From Planctomyces sp. (GTDB lineage: Bacteria; Planctomycetota; Planctomycetia; Planctomycetales; Planctomycetaceae), in NCBI GenBank assembly GCA_019636235.1, contig JAHBXW010000005.1:62001-126000 (forward strand): DNA of 64,000 nt, given 5' to 3'. The notes under the pieces are model-generated. The model was not told where the DNA came from and made no database searches. It worked only from the letters and a program-made list of their open reading frames with translations. Every line of letters begins with the position of its first letter. The first letter of the stretch is position 1. Positions 17,807 through 25,774 of the stretch are shown here, in pieces. Made by a program: the position numbers and the translations under genes.

Positions 17807-18808
17807 ATGCAACGGCTTTTCGTCCGGTACTGGTTTCTGATCGGCCTCGTGGTGCTCATTCCCGGCGGGTTTCTGCTGGGCACTCAATTGGCGCCGGAGC
17901 GGATCGAGGCGTTCAACAACGTTGCGGGAAAGACTCTGAGCCGGGGCCTGACGGCCGCCGTGCTGTTTCTGATGTCGATCACGCTCGACACGCGCCGGCT
18001 GGCGGCCGCGCTGCGGGCTCCGCGACCGGTGCTGTGGGCCACGGCCGTCAATGCGCTGGCCATGCCGCTGTTTGCCTGGCCGCTATTGCCGCTGCAGCGG
18101 ATTCCCGATTTTTCCGTGGGGCTGATGGTGGCCGCGGCCGTGCCCTGCACGATGGCGGCGGCCTCCGTGTGGACGCGGTCGGCGGGAGGAAACGACGCCA
18201 TCTCCCTGCTGGTGACGACGCTGACCAACGGCCTGTGTTTCGTGATCACACCCTTCTGGCTGGGCCTGGCGTCGGCGACGACGGTGAACCTCGGCGCGGG
18301 AGAGATGGTGCTGCCGCTGATGCTGGGCGGATTCGTGCCGATCCTCGCGGGCCAGCTTGTGCGGATCCTGCGACCATTGGCGGACTTCGCGGACCGTCAC
18401 AAGGTCCTGCTGGGGTCGGTCGCCCAGGGCTGCATCCTGGGGCAGGTGCTGTGGGCCTGCACGCAGGCGGGTCCGACGATCCAGTCAGGGCTGGCGGCCG
18501 GCGATGGCTGGACGGCGGCGGGTATCGCCTGGGGGAGTTGCGTCCTGCTGCACATCGCGGGTTTGGCGCTGGCCTGGTACGGCGGTCGGGCGCTGGGTCT
18601 GAGCCACGGCGATCTGATCGGGGCGACGTTCGCCGGCAGCCAGAAGACGCTGCCGATCGGCGTGCTGATCGCGACCGATCCGCGTCTCCTGGGGGGCCTG
18701 GGGCTGCCGTTTGTGATCTTTCCGATGCTGATGTACCACGCGTCGCAACTGGTGATCGACACGGTGGTCGCGGCGCGGATCCGGAAGCCGGCTGAGCCGG
18801 CGTCTTGA
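17807..18808 (+). CDS. SBF-like (bile acid:sodium symporter family) transporter
   Basis: 333 residues with about nine to ten hydrophobic helices and no signal peptide. The sequence resembles the SBF-like branch (PF13593 type, as in YfeH): FLMSITLDTRRLAAAL, AAAVPCTMAAASVWTRSAGGNDAISLLVTTLTN, and GATFAGSQKTLPIGVLIA. The GGN and SQKTL motifs match the sodium- and substrate-binding crossover regions of the family. The substrate is unknown. It lies 95 nt after nuoC and 128 nt before nuoD on the same strand, an odd position inside a complex I cluster. Confidence 0.88.
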   Translation: MQRLFVRYWFLIGLVVLIPGGFLLGTQLAPERIEAFNNVAGKTLSRGLTAAVLFLMSITLDTRRLAAALRAPRPVLWATAVNALAMPLFAWPLLPLQRIPDFSVGLMVAAAVPCTMAAASVWTRSAGGNDAISLLVTTLTNGLCFVITPFWLGLASATTVNLGAGEMVLPLMLGGFVPILAGQLVRILRPLADFADRHKVLLGSVAQGCILGQVLWACTQAGPTIQSGLAAGDGWTAAGIAWGSCVLLHIAGLALAWYGGRALGLSHGDLIGATFAGSQKTLPIGVLIATDPRLLGGLGLPFVIFPMLMYHASQLVIDTVVAARIRKPAEPAS

Positions 18809-18936
18809 ACCGTGGCAGAGGCGGTTCTACGATCCCCGCTGGCGGATTCCGACCGGCGTTCCGGGGGGGCCGCCGCGCCTGCCTTATCGAGACGTCTCAC
18901 CCGCGGCCTGGCTTCGCCGGTCGCTGAAATTTCACA

Positions 18937-20157
18937 ATGCCTCTGACACTCGCCGACTCCTCGCCCGTCGACTCGCCGGACCGGGAATACCTGTGGACGC
19001 TGAATTTCGGTCCCCAGCACCCGGCCACCCACACGACGCTGCGGCTGGTGCTGACGCTCGACGGCGAGAATGTGGTCTCGGCCGTCCCGCACATCGGCTA
19101 TCTGCACAGCGGTTTCGAGAAGCTGGGGGAGCACCTCGACTTCAACCAGTACGTGACGATCGTCGACCGGATGAACTACATCTCGCCGCTGGCGAATGAG
19201 ATCAGCTGGCACCACGCGGTCGAGACGCTGCTGGGGATCGAGCTGACGCCGCGCTGCATCTACATCCGGACGATCTGCGCGGAGCTGATGCGTCTGCACG
19301 ACCATTTGCTGAACGTGGGGACGACGGCGCTGGACCTGGGCGCCTTCACGGCATTTCTGTACGCGTTCACGCAGCGCGAGAAGATTTACGACATTGTCGA
19401 GTACGCCTCGGGCCAGCGGTTCCACACCAGCTACACGCGCGTCGGCGGCGTGCTGTTCGACGTCAACAACGACTGGGTCAACAAGGTGCGTTCGTTCGTG
19501 AACGCGTTCGGCGAAACGCACGCGGAAATCCACAAGCTGCTGACGCGCAACCGCATCTTCATGGACCGCACGAAGGGCATCGGCGTCCTGACGAAGGAAG
19601 ATGCGATCCGGTTCAGCGCGACTGGTCCCTTGGCCCGCGCCAGCGGCGTCGTCCGCGACCTGCGCAAGGACGAACCTTATCTGGCCTACCGCGACTTCGA
19701 CTTCAAGGTCGTCTGCTCGCAGGGGGGCGACTGCTACGCCCGCTACCTGGTCCGCATGCAGGAGATGCTGGAAAGCGTCAAGATCCTCCAGCAGGCGATC
19801 GAGAACATCCCCGCGGGGCCGATCAACATCGCTCTCGAAACGGACGTCGTCCTCCCCGCCAAGCCGGCGGTGTACCGCAGCATCGAAGGGCTGATCCAGC
19901 ACTTCGAAGTCATCATGCCCAATCGGGGCTTTCCGGTTCCGCACGATGAAGTGTACGCGGCGACGGAATCGCCGAACGGCGAGCTGGGCTACTACATCGT
20001 CGGCGACGGCACGCCCCGGGCCTACCGCGCCCGCACGCGTCCGCCGTCGTACATTCATTTCGCCATGTTCCCGCACATGGTGAAGGGGCATCAGCTCAGC
20101 GACGTCGTGGCGATCCTCGGCTCGCTGAACATCATCGCCGCCGAACTCGATCGCTGA
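18937..20157 (+). CDS. nuoD: NADH-quinone oxidoreductase subunit D
   Basis: 406 residues. It has the 49-kDa subunit marks: LNFGPQHPATHTTLRLVL near the N-terminus with the quinone-site histidine region, then HIGYLHSGFEKLGEHLDFNQYVTIVDRMNY, and a C-terminus ending DVVAILGSLNIIAAELDR. With NuoB it forms the quinone-reducing site. No nuoE or later nuo gene follows, since the next gene is convergent mreD. The remaining subunits must be elsewhere. Confidence 0.95.
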   Translation: MPLTLADSSPVDSPDREYLWTLNFGPQHPATHTTLRLVLTLDGENVVSAVPHIGYLHSGFEKLGEHLDFNQYVTIVDRMNYISPLANEISWHHAVETLLGIELTPRCIYIRTICAELMRLHDHLLNVGTTALDLGAFTAFLYAFTQREKIYDIVEYASGQRFHTSYTRVGGVLFDVNNDWVNKVRSFVNAFGETHAEIHKLLTRNRIFMDRTKGIGVLTKEDAIRFSATGPLARASGVVRDLRKDEPYLAYRDFDFKVVCSQGGDCYARYLVRMQEMLESVKILQQAIENIPAGPINIALETDVVLPAKPAVYRSIEGLIQHFEVIMPNRGFPVPHDEVYAATESPNGELGYYIVGDGTPRAYRARTRPPSYIHFAMFPHMVKGHQLSDVVAILGSLNIIAAELDR

Positions 20158-20180
20158 CCGGTTCGCTCCCGCGCGAGCGT

Positions 20181-20687
20181 TCACGCCAGCGAGGCCAGCC
20201 GCAGCACGCGCCGCGCGATCGCCGCCGCCAGCAACGGCAGCGCCGCGCCGATGCCCGTCGCGATGCCCCGCGCCCCCGCCACCAGCGTCTCCAGCGGCGC
20301 ATCGAACGCCCGCCCCTCCAGCCACGCCTGTCCGAACGCACGGCCCAGCAGCAACCCGGCCGTCAACAGCGTCGCCAACCCCGCCAACGCCGCCGGCGAT
20401 TCCAGCCGCTGCCGCACGCGCACGCCGCTCGCCGCCAGCGTCATCAGCGTCGCCGACACGACGCCCGGCCCCATCGCGCCTTCGCCCGCCGCATCGCCCG
20501 CGAATCCCAGCATCGCCCCGCACAGCACCGCACACGCCGGGGACATCCCCCACACGCACCACGCCAGGCACAACCCGGTCGCCAGCGGCAGCACCGTCCG
20601 CGCCGGCAGCATGAGTTCTACCGCCAGGCCCAGGTAAGCGACCAGGACCATTGCCAGCAGCCAACCGGCGCGGGACAGGACCGTCAT
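20181..20687 (-). CDS. mreD: Rod shape-determining protein MreD (putative)
   Basis: 168 residues with four to five hydrophobic helices. It begins VLSRAGWLLAMVLVAYLGLAVELMLPARTVLPLATGL, which fits MreD's short polytopic layout. The sequence is divergent, so the call depends mainly on position. It is the third gene after mreB and mreC, overlapping the mreC stop by ATGA. MreD helps couple MreB filaments to cell-wall synthesis at the inner membrane. Confidence 0.78.
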   Translation of the reverse strand: MTVLSRAGWLLAMVLVAYLGLAVELMLPARTVLPLATGLCLAWCVWGMSPACAVLCGAMLGFAGDAAGEGAMGPGVVSATLMTLAASGVRVRQRLESPAALAGLATLLTAGLLLGRAFGQAWLEGRAFDAPLETLVAGARGIATGIGAALPLLAAAIARRVLRLASLA

Positions 20688-21715
20688 GGCGTCGCTCCGT
20701 CGGCAGGTTCAACCTCGATCGGAATCGGAATGACCCCGCTGCGCGACGCATCTCCCGGCTGCGTCGTCGCTGCGGCCGTGCGGACCGGGTTCAGGCCGGC
20801 TCGAACCACCTGCACCCGCTCCACGTCTCCGACTGCGACGCCCGGCCTGACGTCGATTGCCCAGTGCGCGCTGCCTGCGGGAATCTCCGCCCGCATCACA
20901 TCCCCCAGGTACAGCGATTCCCCGATCCCCGGCGCCGGCTCGGCCGTCAGCACCATGTCCCCCGGCTCGACTGGCAGCGTGGCCGGGATCAGCTCCAGGC
21001 GGCAGCGGCCATCTCCCAGTCCCACGAGAATCCCCTCCGCCCCCTGAACGAGTCCGTTCGGCGATTCCCGCACCAGCCTCGCATGCACGCGAAACCCCGC
21101 CTGTGACAGGTGCGTCACCTGACTCGTCCAGCGGCCCGTCGTGGCGATGCGTCCGAAGACGGCGCGGCCGGCCAGCACCGGATTGTCGGCCGCGATGTCG
21201 GCGGATTCCCCCTGGTCGATGACGAGTTCGTCCGCGGACAAGACCCACTGGTCCGTTCCGGCCGTGTGCTGCTGGCCCCGATCGATCGTCGCCGCCGCCT
21301 GGCCGAGATCGTCCACGACGCTGCGGACGAGGATGCGGGCGTCGATGATCTGCGGAACGAGCAGCGGCTGGCCGCGTTCGCCGATGTAGGGAGCGGGGCG
21401 TTCGCGAGTCATCTGGTCGAGGTCGCGCTGGAGTCGATCGGCGATGGCCAGCGCCTGCCGGGCCCGGCGGCGCCACTGCTCCAGTTCCTCGCGCGACCCG
21501 TCCGAGCCCCCATTGGAAGGCGCCGGCTGAGCGACCCGCGGGCGCGTCACTTGCTCGCGGGCGATCGCGCCCAGCACGAGGCCCGGGCGCAGCGCATCCC
21601 GGGCCAGGCCGCGAATGCTGTCCTGGACGACCTGCGGCGCGGCGCAGAGCACCCCGCCCCCGATGAGGCCGAGGGCGCCGACGATCCAGGCATTTCGAAA
21701 TCGCCGCCGGGGCAT
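20684..21715 (-). CDS. mreC: Rod shape-determining protein MreC
   Basis: 343 residues from ATG at 21715; a GTG at 21751 would add 12 residues and leave 8 nt to mreB. An N-terminal membrane helix (about 10-28) is followed by a coiled-coil-like region (EELEQWRRRARQALAIADRLQRDLDQM). Beta-rich periplasmic domains follow: LVPQIIDARILVRSVVDDLGQAAATIDRG, FGRIATTGRWTSQVTHLSQAGFRVHARL. The layout fits MreC, the periplasmic scaffold linking MreB to the elongasome. Confidence 0.85.
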   Translation of the reverse strand: MPRRRFRNAWIVGALGLIGGGVLCAAPQVVQDSIRGLARDALRPGLVLGAIAREQVTRPRVAQPAPSNGGSDGSREELEQWRRRARQALAIADRLQRDLDQMTRERPAPYIGERGQPLLVPQIIDARILVRSVVDDLGQAAATIDRGQQHTAGTDQWVLSADELVIDQGESADIAADNPVLAGRAVFGRIATTGRWTSQVTHLSQAGFRVHARLVRESPNGLVQGAEGILVGLGDGRCRLELIPATLPVEPGDMVLTAEPAPGIGESLYLGDVMRAEIPAGSAHWAIDVRPGVAVGDVERVQVVRAGLNPVRTAAATTQPGDASRSGVIPIPIEVEPADGATP

Positions 21716-21759
21716 GTCGATAAGAGATCGCGTGGGCGTCAGGGCATGCACGGACGCGG

Positions 21760-22809
21760 CTACGTCGCCGCATCGTCACCTTCGAGACTGTCTCGCCACT
21801 GTTCCAGATGCTCCAGACATACCGCCGTTCCGCGGGCCACTGACGTCAGCGGGTCGTCGTCGATCTGCACCGGAATGCCCAGCTGCTCGCGGAACAACTC
21901 GTCCATCCCGCGGATCAGCGCTCCGCCGCCGGTCAGCATCAGCCCGGTGTCGGCCAGGTCGGACACCAGTTCCGGATCGCAGCGCTCGATGACGGTCTTG
22001 CAGCACTGGATGATGGCCGACAGGGGCGTCGCCAGCGCCTCGCGGATCTCCTCGCTGGTGACCATCGCCTTGCGGGGAATGCCGCTGACGGTGTCCAGTC
22101 CCCGGACTTCCGCGGCGAGTTCCGTTTCCAAAGGCGCGGCGCTGCCGATCTCGATCTTCACCTGCTCAGCCATCTGCAGGCCGATCCGCAACGAGAACCG
22201 CTGCCGCAGGTAATCACAGACGGCCTCGTCCAGTTCATCGCCGGCGACGCGGATCGACTGCGCGGCGACGATTTCCCCCAGGCTGAACACGGCGACGTCC
22301 GTCGTGCCGCCGCCAATGTCGCAGACCATGCTGGCCAGCGGCTCGGAGATGGGCAGCCCGGCGCCGATCCCCGCGGCCTTGGATTCCTCGATGAGGTACA
22401 CGCGACCCGCGCCGGCCCGCTCCGCGCTGTTGAATACGGCCCGCTTCTCGACCGGCGTGATCGACCCCGGAACGGCGATCACCACTCGCGGCTTGAGGCC
22501 GAACCGCCCCCGTCCGGCCTTGCGAAGAAAGTAACGCAGCATCGCCTCGCAGAGCTCGAAGTCGGTGATCACGCCGTCCTTCATGGGCCGCACCGCGATG
22601 ATCGATTCCGGCGTCCGGCCCAGCATCTGCCTGGCCAGCTTGCCCACCGCCGCGCCCCGCCCCAGCACCTGCCGCGAGCCTTTCTCCAGAGCCACCACCG
22701 ACGGCTCGTCCAGCACGACGCCCTCGCCCTGCACGGCCACCAGCGTGTTGGCCGTGCCCAGGTCGATCCCCAGGTCGGGGCACAACCACGAGCGGAACAG
22801 ATGGAACAT
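21760..22809 (-). CDS. mreB: Rod shape-determining protein MreB
   Basis: 349 residues. This is an actin-fold ATPase that forms membrane-bound filaments directing lateral wall growth. Nucleotide-site motifs are visible: phosphate 1 GIDLGTANTLVAV, connect and phosphate 2 VCDIGGGTTDVAVFSLG, and the adenosine motif LMLTGGGALIRGMDEL. The N-terminal MFHLFRSWLCPDL helix could serve as a membrane anchor. It heads mreBCD. Several planctomycetes are near-spherical and some lack mre genes, so presence of an intact set is informative about the host. Confidence 0.96.
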   Translation of the reverse strand: MFHLFRSWLCPDLGIDLGTANTLVAVQGEGVVLDEPSVVALEKGSRQVLGRGAAVGKLARQMLGRTPESIIAVRPMKDGVITDFELCEAMLRYFLRKAGRGRFGLKPRVVIAVPGSITPVEKRAVFNSAERAGAGRVYLIEESKAAGIGAGLPISEPLASMVCDIGGGTTDVAVFSLGEIVAAQSIRVAGDELDEAVCDYLRQRFSLRIGLQMAEQVKIEIGSAAPLETELAAEVRGLDTVSGIPRKAMVTSEEIREALATPLSAIIQCCKTVIERCDPELVSDLADTGLMLTGGGALIRGMDELFREQLGIPVQIDDDPLTSVARGTAVCLEHLEQWRDSLEGDDAAT

Positions 22810-22890
22810 CCGGAGAGGGGCGTCGTCGCCGAGTCAAGACGGTCTCAGGATCCGGTCCTGGCCACCGGCGGAATGTGCATGTGGCCGCGG

Positions 22891-22920
22891 GTTTTACGAC
22901 GGAGCGAACCGTCGCGACAA
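22891..22920 (-). promoter_or_regulatory. Possible mreB promoter
   Basis: On the minus strand, TTGTCG (22920-22915) and TAAAAC (22896-22891) are separated by 18 bp, about 80 nt before mreB. Each hexamer is only a partial match, so this is a weak call. Confidence 0.3.
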
Positions 22921-22943
22921 GAGGAATCGGCCGCCGCGCAACG

Positions 22944-22970
22944 AAAACGCCCCGGCGCGAACCGGGGCGT
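22944..22970 (-). terminator. Terminator after the acidic 80-residue protein
   Basis: The inverted repeat ACGCCCCGG (22947-22955) and CCGGGGCGT (22962-22970) has a 6-nt loop. On the minus strand it is followed by TTTT (22947-22944). It lies 34 nt past the stop of the small acidic gene and would insulate it from mreB. Confidence 0.7.
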
Positions 22971-23003
22971 CGACGTTCGGATTCCGGAAACAGGAACGGC
23001 CCG

Positions 23004-23246
23004 TCAGGCGGCTTCGCCCAGCGGCGAGGCGTCCTCGGAAACCACGTCCGCGTCATCGCCGTAAACCAGCGCGAAAATCCGGTCCGCCGCCTCTTCGAGG
23101 CACGAGCGGATGTTCTCGCTCTCCGTCTGACTGATCAGCGTCTCCAATTGCTCCACGACGCGATCGACCTCCTCGCTCGTGATCTCTTCGTAGCCGTCCC
23201 CCGCCTGCTCGTCGTTGAGGACGTCGTCATTCATCTCGTGCGCCAT
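23004..23246 (-). CDS. Small acidic protein of unknown function
   Basis: 80 residues from ATG at 23246, with GGAGG (23257-23253) 6 nt upstream. The sequence is strongly acidic: MNDDVLNDEQAGDGYEEI, then a predicted helical segment EEVDRVVEQLETLISQ, and LEEAADRIFALVYGDDAD. It has no cysteine pair, membrane helix or known motif beyond a likely helical hairpin. A terminator follows. A protein-protein adaptor is possible, but nothing shows it. Confidence 0.72.
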   Translation of the reverse strand: MAHEMNDDVLNDEQAGDGYEEITSEEVDRVVEQLETLISQTESENIRSCLEEAADRIFALVYGDDADVVSEDASPLGEAA

Positions 23247-23372
23247 CGCCAGCCTCCATGCCGGACCCAGTCAATTTCCTCGCCGCCTCCGGCCGACGCC
23301 GGAGCACAGCCGCCTTGCGACCGCGCCGTTCCTCGTGAACCAGCGACGGTCGAACTCCCGCCCCCCGAAGGA

Positions 23373-23519
23373 CTACTTGCGACGCGACTTCTTCGTCGCC
23401 GTCTTCCCCGGGGACTTCGCCTTGGCCGGAGAACGTTTGCCGGCCGCCTTGCCGAACACCCGCTCCCAACCGTCCGCAAACTTCTTGTTCGTTCCCGTGT
23501 GAACCGTGTAACCCGTCAC
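23373..23519 (-). CDS. Very small basic protein with lysine-rich tail
   Basis: 48 residues from GTG at 23519. The start is supported by GGGGAG (23533-23528), 8 nt upstream. The N-terminal half reads TGYTVHTGTNKKFADGWERVFG, and the rest is a run of Ala, Lys, Ser and Pro (KAAGKRSPAKAKSPGK...KKSRRK). The charge pattern resembles histone-H1-like or ribosome-associated tails, so nucleic-acid binding is plausible. From memory, similar short TGYTVHTG proteins occur in planctomycetes, but I cannot verify this here. Confidence 0.65.
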   Translation of the reverse strand: MTGYTVHTGTNKKFADGWERVFGKAAGKRSPAKAKSPGKTATKKSRRK

Positions 23520-23622
23520 TGCGTGCTCTCCCCGAAACGATGACTCGACTCCGTCCCGGGAGGCGGCGAAAACTAGCACGCCTCCCCGAACGCTGCCAAC
23601 AGCATTTTCAGCGGGCGGCCAG

Positions 23623-24627
23623 TCAACCCGGAACCCGCCGGCTCGATCCCGCGAGCCAGGCCTGCACCTCCCGCCAGACTCCAAAGTAGACCGAATCGGA
23701 CAGCCCGTCGACGCTTGCCGCCGCGATTCGAGTCGCCCCATCCACCGCCGGGCCCCGCGCTGCCAGCATCTCCAGCAACGCGCGCTGCCGATCCTCCGTC
23801 CAAACAGTCGCCAACTCCGGATGTCCCCCGCGCAACGCCATTGCCGCCGCCAACGCCATCCCGCCCCAGTTGCTCACGCCCGCGACGATCAGCCAATCCG
23901 TCGCTACGCGGCACAGCGGCGACGTGGCCGAGCCGCCGTGGCGCAGCAGCAAATCCCACGGCAGGCGGCCCATTCCCAGCTCATTCCCGCCATCGCCAAT
24001 GCCGATCGTCGTCGGTCCGTGCGGCGACGCTGAAAACTGCTCGAACAGCCGGTGCAGCGGAGCTGTAATGTCGTCGATAATCTCGCCCCGCATGTTGCAG
24101 CACCGTCCGCGCTGCGGTTCAGGGGTCGATTCCAGGTATCGCGTCAGCGTTCCGGGCGCGTTGCTGTCCGCGGTTTCGGCCGTGTGGGCCGGGCCCACCC
24201 GTTCGATCGACACGAGGTGCGCGAGATCCCGATGCCCGCGGACGAAGGCCTCGCACCAGGCCTCCCCATCTCGGCCGTCGACCGGACAGGCCTCCACCGG
24301 CACGTCCGACAGACCGGCGATTTCTGCCGCTGCTGCGACGGCGCTCCGGCAGGGGATGTCCGTCACGAGCGTCACGGACCGGCCGAGCCGGCGCAACACG
24401 TCCGCCAGCATCACGGCTCCTGGCGGTCCGTCCGTTTCGGCGACCGGCCCGTGCGGCAGGGGAATCGCAAAGCCTGTCACGATGGCGACGGGGCCGTCTC
24501 GTTCGACCAGCGACTCGGCGGCTCCGCGGAGATGTCCCAGCGGATGGATGTCGCCCAGTGCGGCGAGGAGTCCGCGCTGACCGGGATCGCGGCGGATGAG
24601 CGATTCGAGAGAGTCCATGCCGTCCAT
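23623..24627 (-). CDS. DUF4392 (D-glutamate cyclase-like) protein
   Basis: 334 residues. It matches the DUF4392 / D-glutamate cyclase C-terminal family: AIVTGFAIPLPHGPVAETDGPPGAVMLADVL near the N-terminus, HLVSIERVGPAH in the middle, and TIGIGDGGNELGMG further on. The family converts D-glutamate to 5-oxo-D-proline in vertebrates, and bacterial roles are less certain. It is cytoplasmic with no signal peptide. An upstream TPR membrane gene on the same strand lies 145 nt away, so an operon is uncertain. Confidence 0.85.
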   Translation of the reverse strand: MDGMDSLESLIRRDPGQRGLLAALGDIHPLGHLRGAAESLVERDGPVAIVTGFAIPLPHGPVAETDGPPGAVMLADVLRRLGRSVTLVTDIPCRSAVAAAAEIAGLSDVPVEACPVDGRDGEAWCEAFVRGHRDLAHLVSIERVGPAHTAETADSNAPGTLTRYLESTPEPQRGRCCNMRGEIIDDITAPLHRLFEQFSASPHGPTTIGIGDGGNELGMGRLPWDLLLRHGGSATSPLCRVATDWLIVAGVSNWGGMALAAAMALRGGHPELATVWTEDRQRALLEMLAARGPAVDGATRIAAASVDGLSDSVYFGVWREVQAWLAGSSRRVPG

Positions 24628-24772
24628 TGCGTGTCATCGCCGGGCTGCGGCCGCGGTGCGGGGTTTGTTTCGCCGCGGCCGATCCGGCAGTCTGCCCGGA
24701 CGGCGCCGCGCGGCACGCGCCCGGGATCCGATGACCGCGGCCCCGGGGAGACAGGGGGGCTGGTGTGCGGCG

Positions 24773-25708
24773 TCAGTTCCCGGGGATGCGGCGCAACAGT
24801 CGCCGGGCCCGCCCCTTCCAAAAGTAAAACTTGCGCGCGATCGCGCGCGGACTGGCGTCGACATCCATGATCAATCCCTGCAGCAGCTCTCGCGCTCCCT
24901 GGGGATCCGACTGAGCCCGGATCTCGGCGAGTCGATACAGCGATTCCGGGTGCCGCCAGCGGCGGGTGTGCTGTTCAAGATGCTCGCGCGCCGCGTCATG
25001 TTCGTTGAGTTTGAGCAGCGTGTTCGCGTAGAGCAGCGACACATCGCCAAACTTGTAGGCCGGATCGATGGCCAGCACGTGGGACAGCTTTTCGCGCGCC
25101 TCGGCGAATCGTCCCCGCTGATAATCCACCGACGCCGCCCCCCACAGCGCCGCCAGATGCCGCGGATCCTTGGCAATGGCGTTCGCATACGCGGCGGAGG
25201 CCTCGTCCAGCTGGCCGAACTCGCGAAGCGCGTCCCCCAGCTCGACATGCTGATGCGCGTTGCCGATCTGCGACGCGGCGATCTGCTTGCGCTGCAGTTC
25301 CCGACTGCGGAAGAACCGTTGAATCCAGCGGGGCGGCTGCAGGGACGAACTCGGCGCCCAGCGGACGAAGAAGTAAATGATCGCGCCCAGCGGCTGAAAA
25401 ATCAGGATGATCCACATCCAGATGGACCGCTCCGGATCGTTTCGGATGCAGTACACGGCCATCCAGATGAGAAATACGACGTACAGCCAGCCGAAGGAAC
25501 CGAATTGTCCCGGGAGCCAGGAGAACAGCATTCCGACCGGTAGCCCGTCGTCGTCGAAGTTGCCGAACTCCCCCTGTCCGAGGGCCTGCGCCAGAACCAG
25601 AAGTGCCTTCGACGTGCACACAAGCCCGCTCCCCGCGTTGGGCGTTGATCTCGCTGACGGTCCCGGTTCCGAACCGGCCCATGATCCGATTCTGCGCTCC
25701 TTCAACAT
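24773..25708 (-). CDS. Membrane-anchored TPR protein
   Basis: 311 residues as drawn. The true start could be ATG at 25531 (252 residues), which begins MLFSWLPGQFGSFGWLYVV, because the first 59 residues are low-complexity. Two hydrophobic helices (FGWLYVVFLIWMAVYCI and IWMWIILIFQPLGAIIYFFV) resemble a PLDc_N-like membrane hairpin. A cytoplasmic TPR array follows (AHQHVELGDALREFGQLDEASAAYANAIAKDPRHLAALWGAA and more repeats). It lies just downstream of the GspE-like gene on the same strand (66 nt). Its TPRs probably hold partner proteins; none is identified. Confidence 0.8.
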   Translation of the reverse strand: MLKERRIGSWAGSEPGPSARSTPNAGSGLVCTSKALLVLAQALGQGEFGNFDDDGLPVGMLFSWLPGQFGSFGWLYVVFLIWMAVYCIRNDPERSIWMWIILIFQPLGAIIYFFVRWAPSSSLQPPRWIQRFFRSRELQRKQIAASQIGNAHQHVELGDALREFGQLDEASAAYANAIAKDPRHLAALWGAASVDYQRGRFAEAREKLSHVLAIDPAYKFGDVSLLYANTLLKLNEHDAAREHLEQHTRRWRHPESLYRLAEIRAQSDPQGARELLQGLIMDVDASPRAIARKFYFWKGRARRLLRRIPGN

Positions 25709-25774
25709 CCGCGGCAGCCCGGGCCGCGGGAGTGCGAGGGACTCGTCAAGTGCGGGCCGCCCGCGTTCCCTGCG

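Noticed and set aside
20164-20179. CGCTC-CCGCGC-GAGCG hairpin between nuoD and mreD
   Set aside because: A 5-bp stem with no T-run is too weak in a GC-rich sequence.
18397-20751. 784-residue open frame on the minus strand
   Set aside because: It overlaps nuoD and mreD in other frames and is compositionally a shadow. nuoD is unambiguous.
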